The notes under the pieces are model-generated. The model ran no database searches. It was not told the origin of the DNA and worked only from the letters and a program-made list of their open reading frames with translations. Position numbers and translations under genes: made by a program. Positions 44,889 to 52,295 of a stretch of 64,000 nt of DNA are shown one piece after another. Position 1 is the stretch's first letter. Each line of letters begins with the position of its first letter. Source of the stretch: Luteolibacter sp. SL250 (lineage in GTDB: Bacteria > Verrucomicrobiota > Verrucomicrobiia > Verrucomicrobiales > Akkermansiaceae); NCBI RefSeq assembly GCF_026625605.1, contig NZ_CP113054.1:2232001-2296000 (forward strand), read 5' to 3'.

Positions 44889-45770
44889 ATGATCCGACTC
44901 CTGTTTGTTTTCCTGTGCCTCCCGCTCATGCTCGGTGCGGCGGAAACACGTATCCTTTTTCTGGGCGACAGCATCACCCAGGATGGCCGGTGGGCCACGC
45001 TCGTGGAGGGCGCGCTGCGGAATACGGACGCCTACCGCGATGCGGAGATCGTCAATATGGGCCTCGGCAGTGAGACCGTGTCCGGTCTTTCCGAAGACGG
45101 TCATGCCGGCGGCAAGTTCTCCCGGCCCGATCTGCACGAACGGCTGGGCCGTCTCCTCACCGCTTACAAGCCAACGCTCGTCTTCGCCTGCTACGGCATG
45201 AACGATGGCATCTACCTGCCGCTCGATCCGCAGAGGCAGGCCGCCCATGTGAAGGGAGCCATCCGTCTGAAGGCGGAGGTGGAGAAGATCGGCGGGCGCA
45301 TCATTTTCCTCTCCGCCCCCTTGTTCATGCCGGACACCCCGGAGAAGGACACGCAGGGCTATGACAAGGTGCTGGACACCTATGCCGCCTGGCTGGTCTC
45401 CATGCGGGCGGAAGGCTGGGAGACCGTGGACATCCGCCCCGATCTGAAACGCGCCGTGGCGGATGAGAAGGCGAAGGATCCCTCCTTCATCTACGCGAAG
45501 GACGGCGTCCATCCCGGCGGTGACGGCCACCGCTTCATCGCGGAAGCCGCCGTCAAGGGACTGTGGTCGTTGCTGAAGCTTCCGGGTGAGCCCGTCCTAC
45601 CGACCGGTGACGCCCTCAAGATTCTCTCTGAACGGGCGGGTGTGCTGGAGTATGCCTGGCTTTCCGAAACGAAGCACCTCCGCCCCGGCGTGAAGGCCGG
45701 CCTGCCGCTGGACGAAGCGAAGAAGCGCGCGGACGACCTGATGGTGAAATACAAGGAAGCGGTGAAGTAA
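44889..45770 (+). CDS. SGNH-family hydrolase, secreted
   Basis: A 293-residue protein started at MIRLLFVFLCLPLMLGAAE (44889), a textbook signal peptide. SGNH blocks: ILFLGDSITQDGRW, NMGLGSETVSGLSEDG, ACYGMNDGIYLP and YAKDGVHPGGDGHRFIAEA. Length and motif spacing match the rhamnogalacturonan-acetylesterase-like branch. It follows the DUF1592 protein by 22 bases on the same strand. The TAA stop is within the GTAAGGAGG foot of a repeat. Confidence 0.85.
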   Translation: MIRLLFVFLCLPLMLGAAETRILFLGDSITQDGRWATLVEGALRNTDAYRDAEIVNMGLGSETVSGLSEDGHAGGKFSRPDLHERLGRLLTAYKPTLVFACYGMNDGIYLPLDPQRQAAHVKGAIRLKAEVEKIGGRIIFLSAPLFMPDTPEKDTQGYDKVLDTYAAWLVSMRAEGWETVDIRPDLKRAVADEKAKDPSFIYAKDGVHPGGDGHRFIAEAAVKGLWSLLKLPGEPVLPTGDALKILSERAGVLEYAWLSETKHLRPGVKAGLPLDEAKKRADDLMVKYKEAVK

Positions 45771-45895
45771 GGAGGTAGGACACTCCTGTCCTACGGCTGC
45801 AACCGGAACCCACAGCAAAGGCACCGCAGGAATAGATCAACCCCTTGCTTCATTCGCCAATGCCGCCGTTGGACAGGAGTGTCCAACCTCCTTAC
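45767..45895. repeat. REP/BIME-like inverted pair, GTAAGGAGG family (copy 3)
   Basis: The left arm starts GTAAGGAGGTAGGACACTCC and the right arm is its inverted relative, ending CCTCCTTAC at 45895, with about 45 bases between. The right arm continues CCCGGTTGCAACG, also seen after the copy at 46498-46546. The left foot supplies the stop codon (TAA at 45768-45770) of the SGNH gene. Confidence 0.75.
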
Positions 45896-45971
45896 CCGGT
45901 TGCAACGCCGGCGGAAGCTGATCATTTGACAATTCCCGGCACCCGTGGGAGAGGGTAGCATCCATCTTTCC

Positions 45972-46493
45972 ATGTCCCGTCCCATCGCACTCCCGCTCGC
46001 CGCCATCGTTGCCTGCCTCACCAGTTGCACCACCATCCCCGAGCTAGGCGGCATGATGGACCGCGGCGGCACCAGCGGCCGGAAGATCGAGGTCGATCTC
46101 ACCGACCAGAAAGCCACCCTTTTCCAGCACGGCAAAGTCGTCGCCATTGCCCCCATCTCCTCCGGCAGGGAAGGAAAGACCACCCCCACCGGCCGCTACC
46201 GCATCATCCAGAAAAGCCCCGACCACCGGTCATCCCTCTACGGTAACTACGTCCGCAACGGCGAGGTGGTGAAGGAGAACATCGACATCCGGAAAGGTGG
46301 CCGCCCGCCCGGCAGCCGGTTCGAGGGCGTGCCCATGCCGTATTTCATGCGCTTCACCGGTGCCTACGGCCTCCACGCCGGGAACGTCCCCGGCTACCCC
46401 GCCAGCGCCGGCTGTGTCCGCCTCCCGCCGCGCCACGCCAAGCGCTTCTACGAAGCCGTCAAAATCGGCACTCCCGTCATCGTCCGCCGGTGA
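45972..46493 (+). CDS. L,D-transpeptidase lipoprotein (YkuD)
   Basis: A 173-residue protein started at MSRPIALPLAAIVACLTSC (45972), with the lipobox LTSC at the end of the signal. The YkuD domain is evident: KIEVDLTDQKATLFQHGKVV, ISSGREGKTTPTGRYRIIQ, MRFTGAYGLHAGNVPGYPA and SAGCVRLPPRHAKRFYE, giving His (GLHAG) and the catalytic Cys (SAGCVRL). It is a lipid-anchored enzyme at the envelope that makes 3-3 peptidoglycan cross-links or tethers proteins. It starts 76 bases after one REP-like pair and ends 4 bases before another. Confidence 0.9.
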   Translation: MSRPIALPLAAIVACLTSCTTIPELGGMMDRGGTSGRKIEVDLTDQKATLFQHGKVVAIAPISSGREGKTTPTGRYRIIQKSPDHRSSLYGNYVRNGEVVKENIDIRKGGRPPGSRFEGVPMPYFMRFTGAYGLHAGNVPGYPASAGCVRLPPRHAKRFYEAVKIGTPVIVRR

Positions 46494-46497
46494 GCCA

Positions 46498-46546
46498 GTA
46501 AGGAGGGAGGACATGGCGGCAAAGCCTCCATGTCCTCCCTCCTTAC
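46498..46546. repeat. REP-like hairpin, GTAAGGAGG family (copy 4)
   Basis: A perfect 19-bp stem: 46498-46516 (GTAAGGAGGGAGGACATGG) against 46528-46546, with an 11-base loop CGGCAAAGCCT. It is followed by CCCGGTTGCAACGG as in copy 3. Located 4 bases after the transpeptidase stop. Confidence 0.75.
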
Positions 46547-46645
46547 CCGGTTGCAACGGCTGACCGATCCCTCACCTCACCCACCTGAAAGACACACGGG
46601 TGGATGCCCTGCCGCGCTCCGCGTCCCGTGCTGTGGGATCTTGTT

Positions 46646-47248
46646 TCATCGTTCTTCGGATTTGATGTCCATCCACTTGTCCGCGATGACCGGTTCCTCG
46701 TTCGCAAACCGATCAAGAATATCCTCGATGCTCTCCTCCATCACCAGCATGCGGTGGTGTTCCTCCCGGACGAAGCGCTGGGCGACGGCGTGTTCCAGAA
46801 ATCGGAACAGCGGGGAGTAGAAGTCCGCCACATTCAGGAAGGCGCAGGGCTTTGTGTGGAAGCCGATCTGGGTCCACGTATAGACCTCGAAGATTTCCTC
46901 AAGCGTGCCGACGCCGCCGGGCAGGGCGATGAAGCCGTCCGAAAGATCCGCCATCAGCGTCTTGCGCTGGTGCATGGATTCCACCGCGTGGAGTTCCGTC
47001 AGTCCGGGGTGGACGACTTCCTTCCCGATGAGCAGGTGTGGCATGACGCCGATGACCCGGCCACCTGCTTCCAACGCCGCATCCGCCATCATGCCCATGA
47101 GGCCGACGTGCGCACCGCCATACACCAGGGTGATGCCGCGCCGGGCCAGAGTGCGGCCCACATGCACCGCGGCCTCCGCATACTCCGGCAGCAGTCCGGG
47201 ACTGGAGCCGCAATAGATGCAGATGGCATTGGACCGGGGTGGATTCAT
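46646..47248 (-). CDS. LOG-family cytokinin-riboside-monophosphate phosphoribohydrolase-like (TIGR00730)
   Basis: A 200-residue protein started at MNPPRSNAICIYCGSSPG (47248). The Rossmann-like lysine decarboxylase/LOG fold is clear: AICIYCGSSPGLLPEYAEAA, LVYGGAHVGLMGMMADAALE, ESMHQRKTLMADLSDGFIAL and the signature PGGVGTLEEIFEVYTW. Its conserved Arg (HQRK) and PGGxGTxxE give nucleotide-ribose cleavage in proven members. In bacteria the physiological substrate is usually a nucleoside monophosphate. It is on the same strand as the GNAT gene 78 bases upstream. Confidence 0.92.
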   Translation of the reverse strand: MNPPRSNAICIYCGSSPGLLPEYAEAAVHVGRTLARRGITLVYGGAHVGLMGMMADAALEAGGRVIGVMPHLLIGKEVVHPGLTELHAVESMHQRKTLMADLSDGFIALPGGVGTLEEIFEVYTWTQIGFHTKPCAFLNVADFYSPLFRFLEHAVAQRFVREEHHRMLVMEESIEDILDRFANEEPVIADKWMDIKSEER

Positions 47249-47326
47249 GGCAGGGAGGAGGTGGTGCACGGCCACTTCACAATCTCCTGGTCCCCGATGC
47301 AACCGGGTAAGGAGCAAATGCATGTT

Positions 47327-47776
47327 CTAACAGATCGGTCCCGCTTCCTCCCTCTCCGATACGAGCGTCTTCGACAGATGGAAATGCGTGTGTCCGGGAG
47401 GGAAACCGGGCAGTTCGGCGAACACGCGGTAGCCCAGATGTTCGTAGAAATCCCGGGCCTGAAAATCGAAGGTGCCGAGCCATGATCCGGTGCAGCCCCG
47501 GCTGGTGGCGATGGCCTCCGCGGCAAGCAGCAACTTCCTTCCGAAACCCCGGCCCCTGAGGGAAGGGGAGATCCACAGTCCGTCGATCATCAGCCATGAC
47601 CACATGGTCGCGCCGTAGAGGCCGCCGGCCACGGTGCCGTCATCGCCCTTCAGGGAAAGGTGGAGGGGCTGCCAGTCGCGCCCTCCCAGTTTACCCGGGT
47701 CCGCTTCCCGGATACCCTTGCGGACGGCTGCGGGCAGTGAGTCCGCGTCCGCCTGATGGTCGATGTGGTATTCCAT
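47327..47776 (-). CDS. GNAT-family N-acetyltransferase
   Basis: A 149-residue protein started at MEYHIDHQADADSLPAAVRK (47776). The acetyl-CoA motif is IDGLWISPSLRGRGFGRKLL (core RGRGFG), then AAEAIATSRGCTGSWLGTFD, FQARDFYEHLGYRVFAELPG, the standard final helix-strand of GNATs, and the end GHTHFHLSKTLV. Substrate unknown; this sequence type often groups with small uncharacterised acetyltransferases. It starts 10 bases downstream of the ogt stop on the same strand and may be cotranscribed with it. Confidence 0.85.
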   Translation of the reverse strand: MEYHIDHQADADSLPAAVRKGIREADPGKLGGRDWQPLHLSLKGDDGTVAGGLYGATMWSWLMIDGLWISPSLRGRGFGRKLLLAAEAIATSRGCTGSWLGTFDFQARDFYEHLGYRVFAELPGFPPGHTHFHLSKTLVSEREEAGPIC

Positions 47777-47786
47777 GCTTCCTGTA

Positions 47787-48287
47787 TCAAAGCAGCCGCC
47801 CGTCCTCCAATCCCAGCAAATATGTCTTCGCCTCCAGTCCTCCCGCGAAGCCGGTGAGCTTGCCATTCGAGCCGATGACCCGGTGGCATGGCGCGATGAT
47901 GGAGATGGGGTTCCGTCCGTTCGCCGCGCCCACGGCCCGCACGGCGGCCGGGCTGCCGACTTCCACCGCGATCTGTGCGTAGGTCCGCGTCTCGCCGAAG
48001 GGGATGCGGGTGAGCGCGGCCCATACCCTTTTCTGGAACTCCGTGCCATGGAACTCCAGCGGCAGGTCGAAGGTGCGCAGCCGACCGGCGAAGTAGGCGG
48101 CCAGTTGCCTCTCAGTCTCCCGCAGAACGGTGTGGTCGGGGCTTTCCGCGCGCGGGTGGAGCGGCACGCGCTTCGGGTCGTCATTCTCCCACAGTACCGC
48201 CGCCAGTCCCGTCTCTCCGGCGACAAGCGTCAGCACGCCGACAGGGGAGGGCATTGTTTTCGTGAACCAGTTCTTCGTCGTTTTCAT
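47787..48287 (-). CDS. ogt: Methylated-DNA-[protein]-cysteine S-methyltransferase
   Basis: A 166-residue protein started at MKTTKNWFTKTMPSPVGVLT (48287). The methyl-acceptor motif ISIIAPCHRVIGSNGKLTGF (Cys in PCHR) and the helix-turn-helix-like AVRAVGAANGRNPISI are diagnostic. FHGTEFQKRVWAALTRIPFG is the family central helix. Self-methylating repair of O6-methylguanine and O4-methylthymine. It is divergently transcribed from the ada-alkA fusion, with a perfect long inverted repeat between the two starts. Together they separate the usual Ada functions: the acceptor here and the metal-site/regulator plus glycosylase in the other gene. Confidence 0.96.
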   Translation of the reverse strand: MKTTKNWFTKTMPSPVGVLTLVAGETGLAAVLWENDDPKRVPLHPRAESPDHTVLRETERQLAAYFAGRLRTFDLPLEFHGTEFQKRVWAALTRIPFGETRTYAQIAVEVGSPAAVRAVGAANGRNPISIIAPCHRVIGSNGKLTGFAGGLEAKTYLLGLEDGRLL

Positions 48288-48322
48288 GGCTCCACCATGC
48301 ACCATATGCGGGGTGGAAGCTG

Positions 48323-48371
48323 GCCATTTCCGGACATGAAAGCGAATTTCCATTCCATGTCCGGAAATGGC
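48323..48371. promoter_or_regulatory. Perfect 16-bp inverted repeat between ogt and ada-alkA
   Basis: GCCATTTCCGGACATG (48323-48338) and CATGTCCGGAAATGGC (48356-48371) are perfect inverses with a 17-base spacer; half-sites repeat with a 33-bp period, about three helical turns. It lies in the divergent promoter region, 35 bases from each translation start. AAAGCGAAT sits inside the spacer, loosely resembling the E. coli Ada-box core AAAGCGCA. A good operator candidate for the Ada-AlkA fusion or another alkylation-response regulator. Confidence 0.6.
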
Positions 48372-48405
48372 GAGTATCTGCCGTGAAACGGGCTACCGTC
48401 GCAGC

Positions 48406-49863
48406 ATGATCGATGACGATGCCGCGTATCAAGCCCTGGCCTCCCATGACGCCCGGTTCGATGGCGTGTTCTTTGTCGGCGTGACGTCCACGGGCATCTA
48501 CTGCCGTCCGGTCTGTCCGGCGAAGACGCCTGCGCGGAGGAACTGCGTCTTCCATGCCAGTGCGGAGTCCGCGGAGAAGGCAGGCTTCCGTCCGTGCTTG
48601 CGCTGCCGTCCGGAACTGGCGCCGGGGAATGCTCCGGTGGACAAGGCGCACCGCATCGCCCACCTCATCGTCCAGCGGATCGGGGAGGGGTTGCAGGACA
48701 GCGAGGAGGCGGGGTTGGAGGAAATCGCCGCCGGGCTGGGGATGAGTTCGCGGCACTTGCGGCGGATCGTCCAGGCGGAGCTGGGCGTTTCACCCATCGA
48801 GCTGATCCGGACGCGGCGGCTGCTGCTGGCGAAACAACTGCTCACGGAAACAAAGCTGCCTGTGATCGATGTGGCCTTTGCCAGTGGTTTCGCGAGCCTG
48901 CGGCGATTCAACGATGCCTTCGTCACGCACTACCGCATGCCGCCGGGACGGCTGCGGAAGGAAGCGGCGGGCGGGGGAGGGAAGGCTGCGGTTCATGGTG
49001 ATACCTCCTCGCTGCTGCTCAGCTACCGGCCACCCTACGACTGGGACGGCATCCTGGATTTCCTCCGTGGACGAACGATGAAGGACGTGGAGTGCGTGAC
49101 GGAGGACGCCTATCTGCGGACCGTCCGCATCGGCGGGCATACGGGATGGATCCGTGTCACGCATGCGGCGCGGAAGCACGCGCTGGCGGTGGAGTTCTGC
49201 CACTCCCTGGTTCCGGTGCTGCCCGCGTTGCTGGGGCGGCTGCGGAATGTCTTCGACCTCGCGGCCAGGCCGGATCTCATCTCCGCCCATCTGGGGAAGG
49301 ATCCGGTGCTGGGTGAGACGGTGGAGCGGAATCCCGGGCTGCGCGTCCCCGGTGCCTTCGATGGTTTCGAGATGGTGGTCCGCGCCATCCTCGGCCAGCA
49401 GATCACCGTCCGTGCGGCCACGACCATCGCGGGGCGGTTCGCGGAGGCGTTCGGGGAGAAGATCGCCACGCCTTTCCCGGAGCTGACGCGCCTCTCGCCG
49501 CAAGCGGAAAAGGTGGCTGCCGCCAGCGTGGATGACGTCGCCCGGCTGGGCATCGTCAGCGCGCGGTCGCGGTGCATCCTCGCCCTGGCACAGGCGTTCT
49601 GCTCCGGTGCGTTCTCCCTGGAGCCGGGAAGCGATCCGGACGCCGCCATCCGCAGCTTGGAGGCCCTGCCTGGCATCGGCCCGTGGACCGCGCACTACAT
49701 CGCCATGCGCGCGCTGCGCTGGCCGGATGCCTTTCCGAAGGAAGACATCGCCGTGCGCAATCGGCTCGGCGGCGTGACCGCGAAGCAGGCTGAGGTGCTG
49801 TCCCAACCATGGCGTCCATGGCGGAGCTACGCCGTGCTGCACCTGTGGCGCTCGCCCGGGTAG
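48406..49863 (+). CDS. alkA: Ada regulatory domain-AraC HTH-AlkA DNA glycosylase fusion
   Basis: A 485-residue protein started at MIDDDAAYQALASHDARF (48406). The Ada metal-binding domain has four cysteines, C33 and C37 (GIYCRPVCPAK) and C64 and C67 (FRPCLRCRPE). The AraC helix-turn-helix follows (LEEIAAGLGMSSRHLRRIVQ, IDVAFASGFASLRRFNDAFV). Then comes the AlkA N-terminal domain and an HhH-GPD glycosylase (MVVRAILGQQITVRAATTIA, EALPGIGPWTAHYIAMRALR, catalytic Asp in PKEDIAVRN). There is no C-terminal methyltransferase. It excises alkylated bases such as 3-methyladenine and, through Ada methyl-phosphotriester sensing, likely activates the divergent ogt gene. Its TAG stop belongs to a REP-like GTAG foot. 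Confidence 0.94.
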   Translation: MIDDDAAYQALASHDARFDGVFFVGVTSTGIYCRPVCPAKTPARRNCVFHASAESAEKAGFRPCLRCRPELAPGNAPVDKAHRIAHLIVQRIGEGLQDSEEAGLEEIAAGLGMSSRHLRRIVQAELGVSPIELIRTRRLLLAKQLLTETKLPVIDVAFASGFASLRRFNDAFVTHYRMPPGRLRKEAAGGGGKAAVHGDTSSLLLSYRPPYDWDGILDFLRGRTMKDVECVTEDAYLRTVRIGGHTGWIRVTHAARKHALAVEFCHSLVPVLPALLGRLRNVFDLAARPDLISAHLGKDPVLGETVERNPGLRVPGAFDGFEMVVRAILGQQITVRAATTIAGRFAEAFGEKIATPFPELTRLSPQAEKVAAASVDDVARLGIVSARSRCILALAQAFCSGAFSLEPGSDPDAAIRSLEALPGIGPWTAHYIAMRALRWPDAFPKEDIAVRNRLGGVTAKQAEVLSQPWRPWRSYAVLHLWRSPG

Positions 49864-49886
49864 CGGCGGGTGAAGTCCGCGCTCCA
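49860..49886 (+). repeat. REP-like half element after ada-alkA
   Basis: GTAGCGGCGG then TGAAGTCCGCGCTCC. The GTAG contains the stop codon TAG of ada-alkA (49861-49863). The later part equals the arm end of the element at 13941-13961 (GAAGTCCGCGCTCCAT). Confidence 0.5.
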
Positions 49887-49938
49887 TCTGATCCTTCCCC
49901 AGGTTGCATCCCACCCTCAGCCGTGTTAGATCGGGACC

Positions 49939-50799
49939 ATGGCTTCTTCTCCTTCCTCCACATTGATCGACGTATTATCCGCGGATTCCTACGAGGCGGA
50001 GCATGTTCCGGGTGCGGTGAATCTCTGCGTCTACGAAACCGCGTTCATCGACAAGGTGAAGCAGGCGTTTCCGGATACGGCGACCGCGCTCACCGTCTGC
50101 GGATACTGTGACTCCACGAAGGAGGCGGAGGTCGCCGTCGCGCGGCTGGAGGAGGCGGGATACACGGATGTCTCCGTGTTGTCCGGCGGTCTGGAAAAAT
50201 GGAAGGCCGACGGCGGCACCCCCGAGGGGAAGGGGGATGCCGCCGCTTCATCGAACGGAAAGCTGGCGGTCGATCCGGAAGCCAGTTCCATCCATTGGAC
50301 GGGCAGGAATCTTTTCAACTTCCACACCGGATCGCTGAAGCTCGCGGGCGGCTGCGTGGAGATCCGGGACGGCGTGCTGGTGGCCGGGGAGATCCATGTG
50401 GACATGGACTCGCTGGCCTGCACGGATCTGACGGACACGGCAATGAATCGCATGCTGGTGGACCATCTGCGGAGTGATGATTTCTTCAGCATAGGGGACC
50501 ACCCGGTGGCCACCTTCACGGTGGTCTCCGCGACTCGGATTGATGGCGTCAGCGACGGCCTGCCGAACCATTGCATCGAGGGTAACCTGACGCTGCGCGG
50601 AAAGGTGATACCCGTTTCGTTCGATGCGCTGGTGGCGCGGAAGGACGACGGCTCATACGTCGCGCAGGCGATGGTTGATTTCGACCGCACGCAGTGGGGT
50701 TCCATCTACGGTTCCGGCAGGTTCTTCTCCCGGCTGGGCCAGCACGTGGTGAACGATGTCATCCACCTGCACCTGAAGGTGGTGACCGTTGCCGGATGA
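49939..50799 (+). CDS. Rhodanese-YceI fusion protein
   Basis: A 286-residue cytosolic protein without a signal peptide. Residues 1-95 form a rhodanese domain: LIDVLSADSYEAEHVPGAVN and active loop VCGYCDSTKEAEVAVARLEE (C54 and C57; the catalytic Cys is likely one of these) with SVLSGGLEKWKADGG at its end. A short linker leads to a YceI-like lipocalin fold (about 110-286): SSIHWTGRNLFNFHTGSLKL, EIHVDMDSLACTDLTD, HLRSDDFFSIGDHPVATFTV, FDRTQWGSIYGSGRFF. YceI domains bind isoprenoids or other apolar molecules. This fusion couples sulfur transfer or thiol chemistry with lipid binding; I know no established function. Confidence 0.88.
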   Translation: MASSPSSTLIDVLSADSYEAEHVPGAVNLCVYETAFIDKVKQAFPDTATALTVCGYCDSTKEAEVAVARLEEAGYTDVSVLSGGLEKWKADGGTPEGKGDAAASSNGKLAVDPEASSIHWTGRNLFNFHTGSLKLAGGCVEIRDGVLVAGEIHVDMDSLACTDLTDTAMNRMLVDHLRSDDFFSIGDHPVATFTVVSATRIDGVSDGLPNHCIEGNLTLRGKVIPVSFDALVARKDDGSYVAQAMVDFDRTQWGSIYGSGRFFSRLGQHVVNDVIHLHLKVVTVAG

Positions 50800-50884
50800 T
50801 CCGGCGCGGGGGAGGGTGTCCGGGATGCGCTGGATCCTTTTACCTCACCTGCGGCCAGGCATCGACTGTCGCGGATTGTCCGGT

Positions 50885-51253
50885 TCATCTCTTGGTGTGA
50901 TCCTGGTCATGTTCCCAAGGAGTTCCCGTTGTGTCAGACAGGGTAGGGTTCCGCCATTCCGATTTGCCATCCTCATGGCGCTTTCGCGCCTTCGGTTTCG
51001 TTATTCTTCGGGCGGAGGACAATATGAAGCAGCCCACAAGCAGCACCAGGCCACCTGTAAACCTTGCACTGTGGCCGGAGAAATTTGAGGTGAGGCCTCC
51101 GGATTTGTCCGCGCTTCCGGGGGAATGGTAGGGGATGGCATATATCAGCTGAAACAGGCCGAAGAATACAGCAATAATACCCGCCGTCACCAGGCCCGCT
51201 ATGCGCGTTTCTGGTTTCTTCGATTTTCTCGATCTTTTCGACTTCCTCGTCAT
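50885..51253 (-). CDS. Small two-helix membrane protein, unknown
   Basis: A 122-residue ORF started at MTRKSKRSRKSKKPETR (51253), with a strongly basic cytoplasmic N-terminus. Two transmembrane helices (GLVTAGIIAVFFGLFQLIYA and FTGGLVLLVGCFILSSARRI) are joined by a short loop (SPGSADKSGGLTSNFSGHSA). The tail is hydrophilic and charged. Not recognised. It is in a gene-poor stretch; 50800-50884 and 51254-51515 contain nothing else I can support, except a possible 77-residue minus-strand ORF (51298-51531) without clear protein character. Confidence 0.55.
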   Translation of the reverse strand: MTRKSKRSRKSKKPETRIAGLVTAGIIAVFFGLFQLIYAIPYHSPGSADKSGGLTSNFSGHSARFTGGLVLLVGCFILSSARRITKPKARKRHEDGKSEWRNPTLSDTTGTPWEHDQDHTKR

Positions 51254-51515
51254 TGACCAAAGATAAGTGGTGGGGCGATCCGTTGATCTGAGCAAGCCTA
51301 TGGAGTCAGATCCTCCAAGCCATTTTGTGGAATCGTTTCAGAGATCGTGTGGCCGCGGGCCGGATGTGCTTCCCAATGATCCAGTATGCCGGATCTGACC
51401 GTCCGTAGGAAAAGCATCACTTTTGAAGGGAAAAGCGGATTGATCCGGGCCATACGCCGATAGACGGAAAGAAGCGGTTCACGTATGGATGGGGAGTAGC
51501 CAGAAGCCCTTGACC

Positions 51516-52286
51516 ATGTCCGCCAACCCACTCGCCCAGCCCGCAGTCTTCATTCATTTCAACCGGAGGGAGATGGGCGTTGCGGCCGCCGCGAAGGTCC
51601 ATGAAGAGATCCTCCGGATTGTCGCGGACAAGGGCAATGCGCGCATGGTCATGGCCTGCGCCCCATCGCAGGATGACTACTACGCCGCACTGATCCCGCT
51701 GGTGCGCTCCGCGCCGGAGGTCTGGAGGAACGTGGAGATCTTCCACATGGACGAGTATGTCGGCCTCACGGCGGATTCACCGCAGAGCTTCCGCAGCTAC
51801 CTGCGGGAGCACTTCCTGGATCATGTGGAGGTGGCCGGATTCCACCCCATCGGCGGGGAGGCGGACCCATCCGCGGAAAGCGTCCGCTATGAGGCGCTGC
51901 TCTCCGCCGCCCCCATCGACATCATCAGCATGGGTATCGGCGAGAACGGGCACATCGCTTTCAACGATCCGCCGGTCGCGGATTTCAACGATCCGTATCT
52001 CATCAAAAAGGTGGAACTGGACGGCATCTGCCGCCAGCAGCAGGTGAATGACGGCTGCTTTCCCACGCTGGACGCGGTGCCCACCCATGCGCTCAGCCTC
52101 ACGCTGCCGGTCTTCGCCGGGGCGGGGATGCTGGTGTGCATCGTCCCCGGAGTGAGGAAGGCGGAAGCAGTGAGGAACACCCTGCTGGGGCCGGTCGGCA
52201 CCGCATGTCCCGCCACCCTGCTGCGCGGACATGCGAATTCGTTCCTCTATCTCGATGACGACTCCGCCTCCTTGCTCGACCACTGA
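51516..52286 (+). CDS. nagB: Glucosamine-6-phosphate deaminase
   Basis: A 256-residue protein started at MSANPLAQPAVFIHFNRREM (51516). Family blocks: VFIHFNRREMGVAAAAKVHE, WRNVEIFHMDEYVGLTADSP (Asp/Glu active-site loop), DIISMGIGENGHIAFNDPP and GMLVCIVPGVRKAEAVRNTL. The reaction converts glucosamine-6-phosphate to fructose-6-phosphate and ammonia. It is followed 10 bases later by nagA, an amino-sugar catabolic operon fed perhaps by chitin, peptidoglycan or sialic acid. It is a little shorter than E. coli NagB at the C-terminus, lacking the allosteric tail. Confidence 0.95.
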   Translation: MSANPLAQPAVFIHFNRREMGVAAAAKVHEEILRIVADKGNARMVMACAPSQDDYYAALIPLVRSAPEVWRNVEIFHMDEYVGLTADSPQSFRSYLREHFLDHVEVAGFHPIGGEADPSAESVRYEALLSAAPIDIISMGIGENGHIAFNDPPVADFNDPYLIKKVELDGICRQQQVNDGCFPTLDAVPTHALSLTLPVFAGAGMLVCIVPGVRKAEAVRNTLLGPVGTACPATLLRGHANSFLYLDDDSASLLDH

Positions 52287-52295
52287 CTTTTCCGG

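Noticed and set aside
22835..46546. The GTAAGGAGG repeats as a CRISPR array
   Set aside because: Copies are dispersed over 24 kb and palindromic; no regular spacers and no cas genes in the window.
46498..46546. Hairpin after the transpeptidase as a simple terminator
   Set aside because: It lacks a T-run and is a member of the repeat family with the same foot and flank; termination may be secondary.
51298..51531. 77-residue minus-strand frame
   Set aside because: No start context, no domain, and composition not clearly protein-like; left out as a gene.
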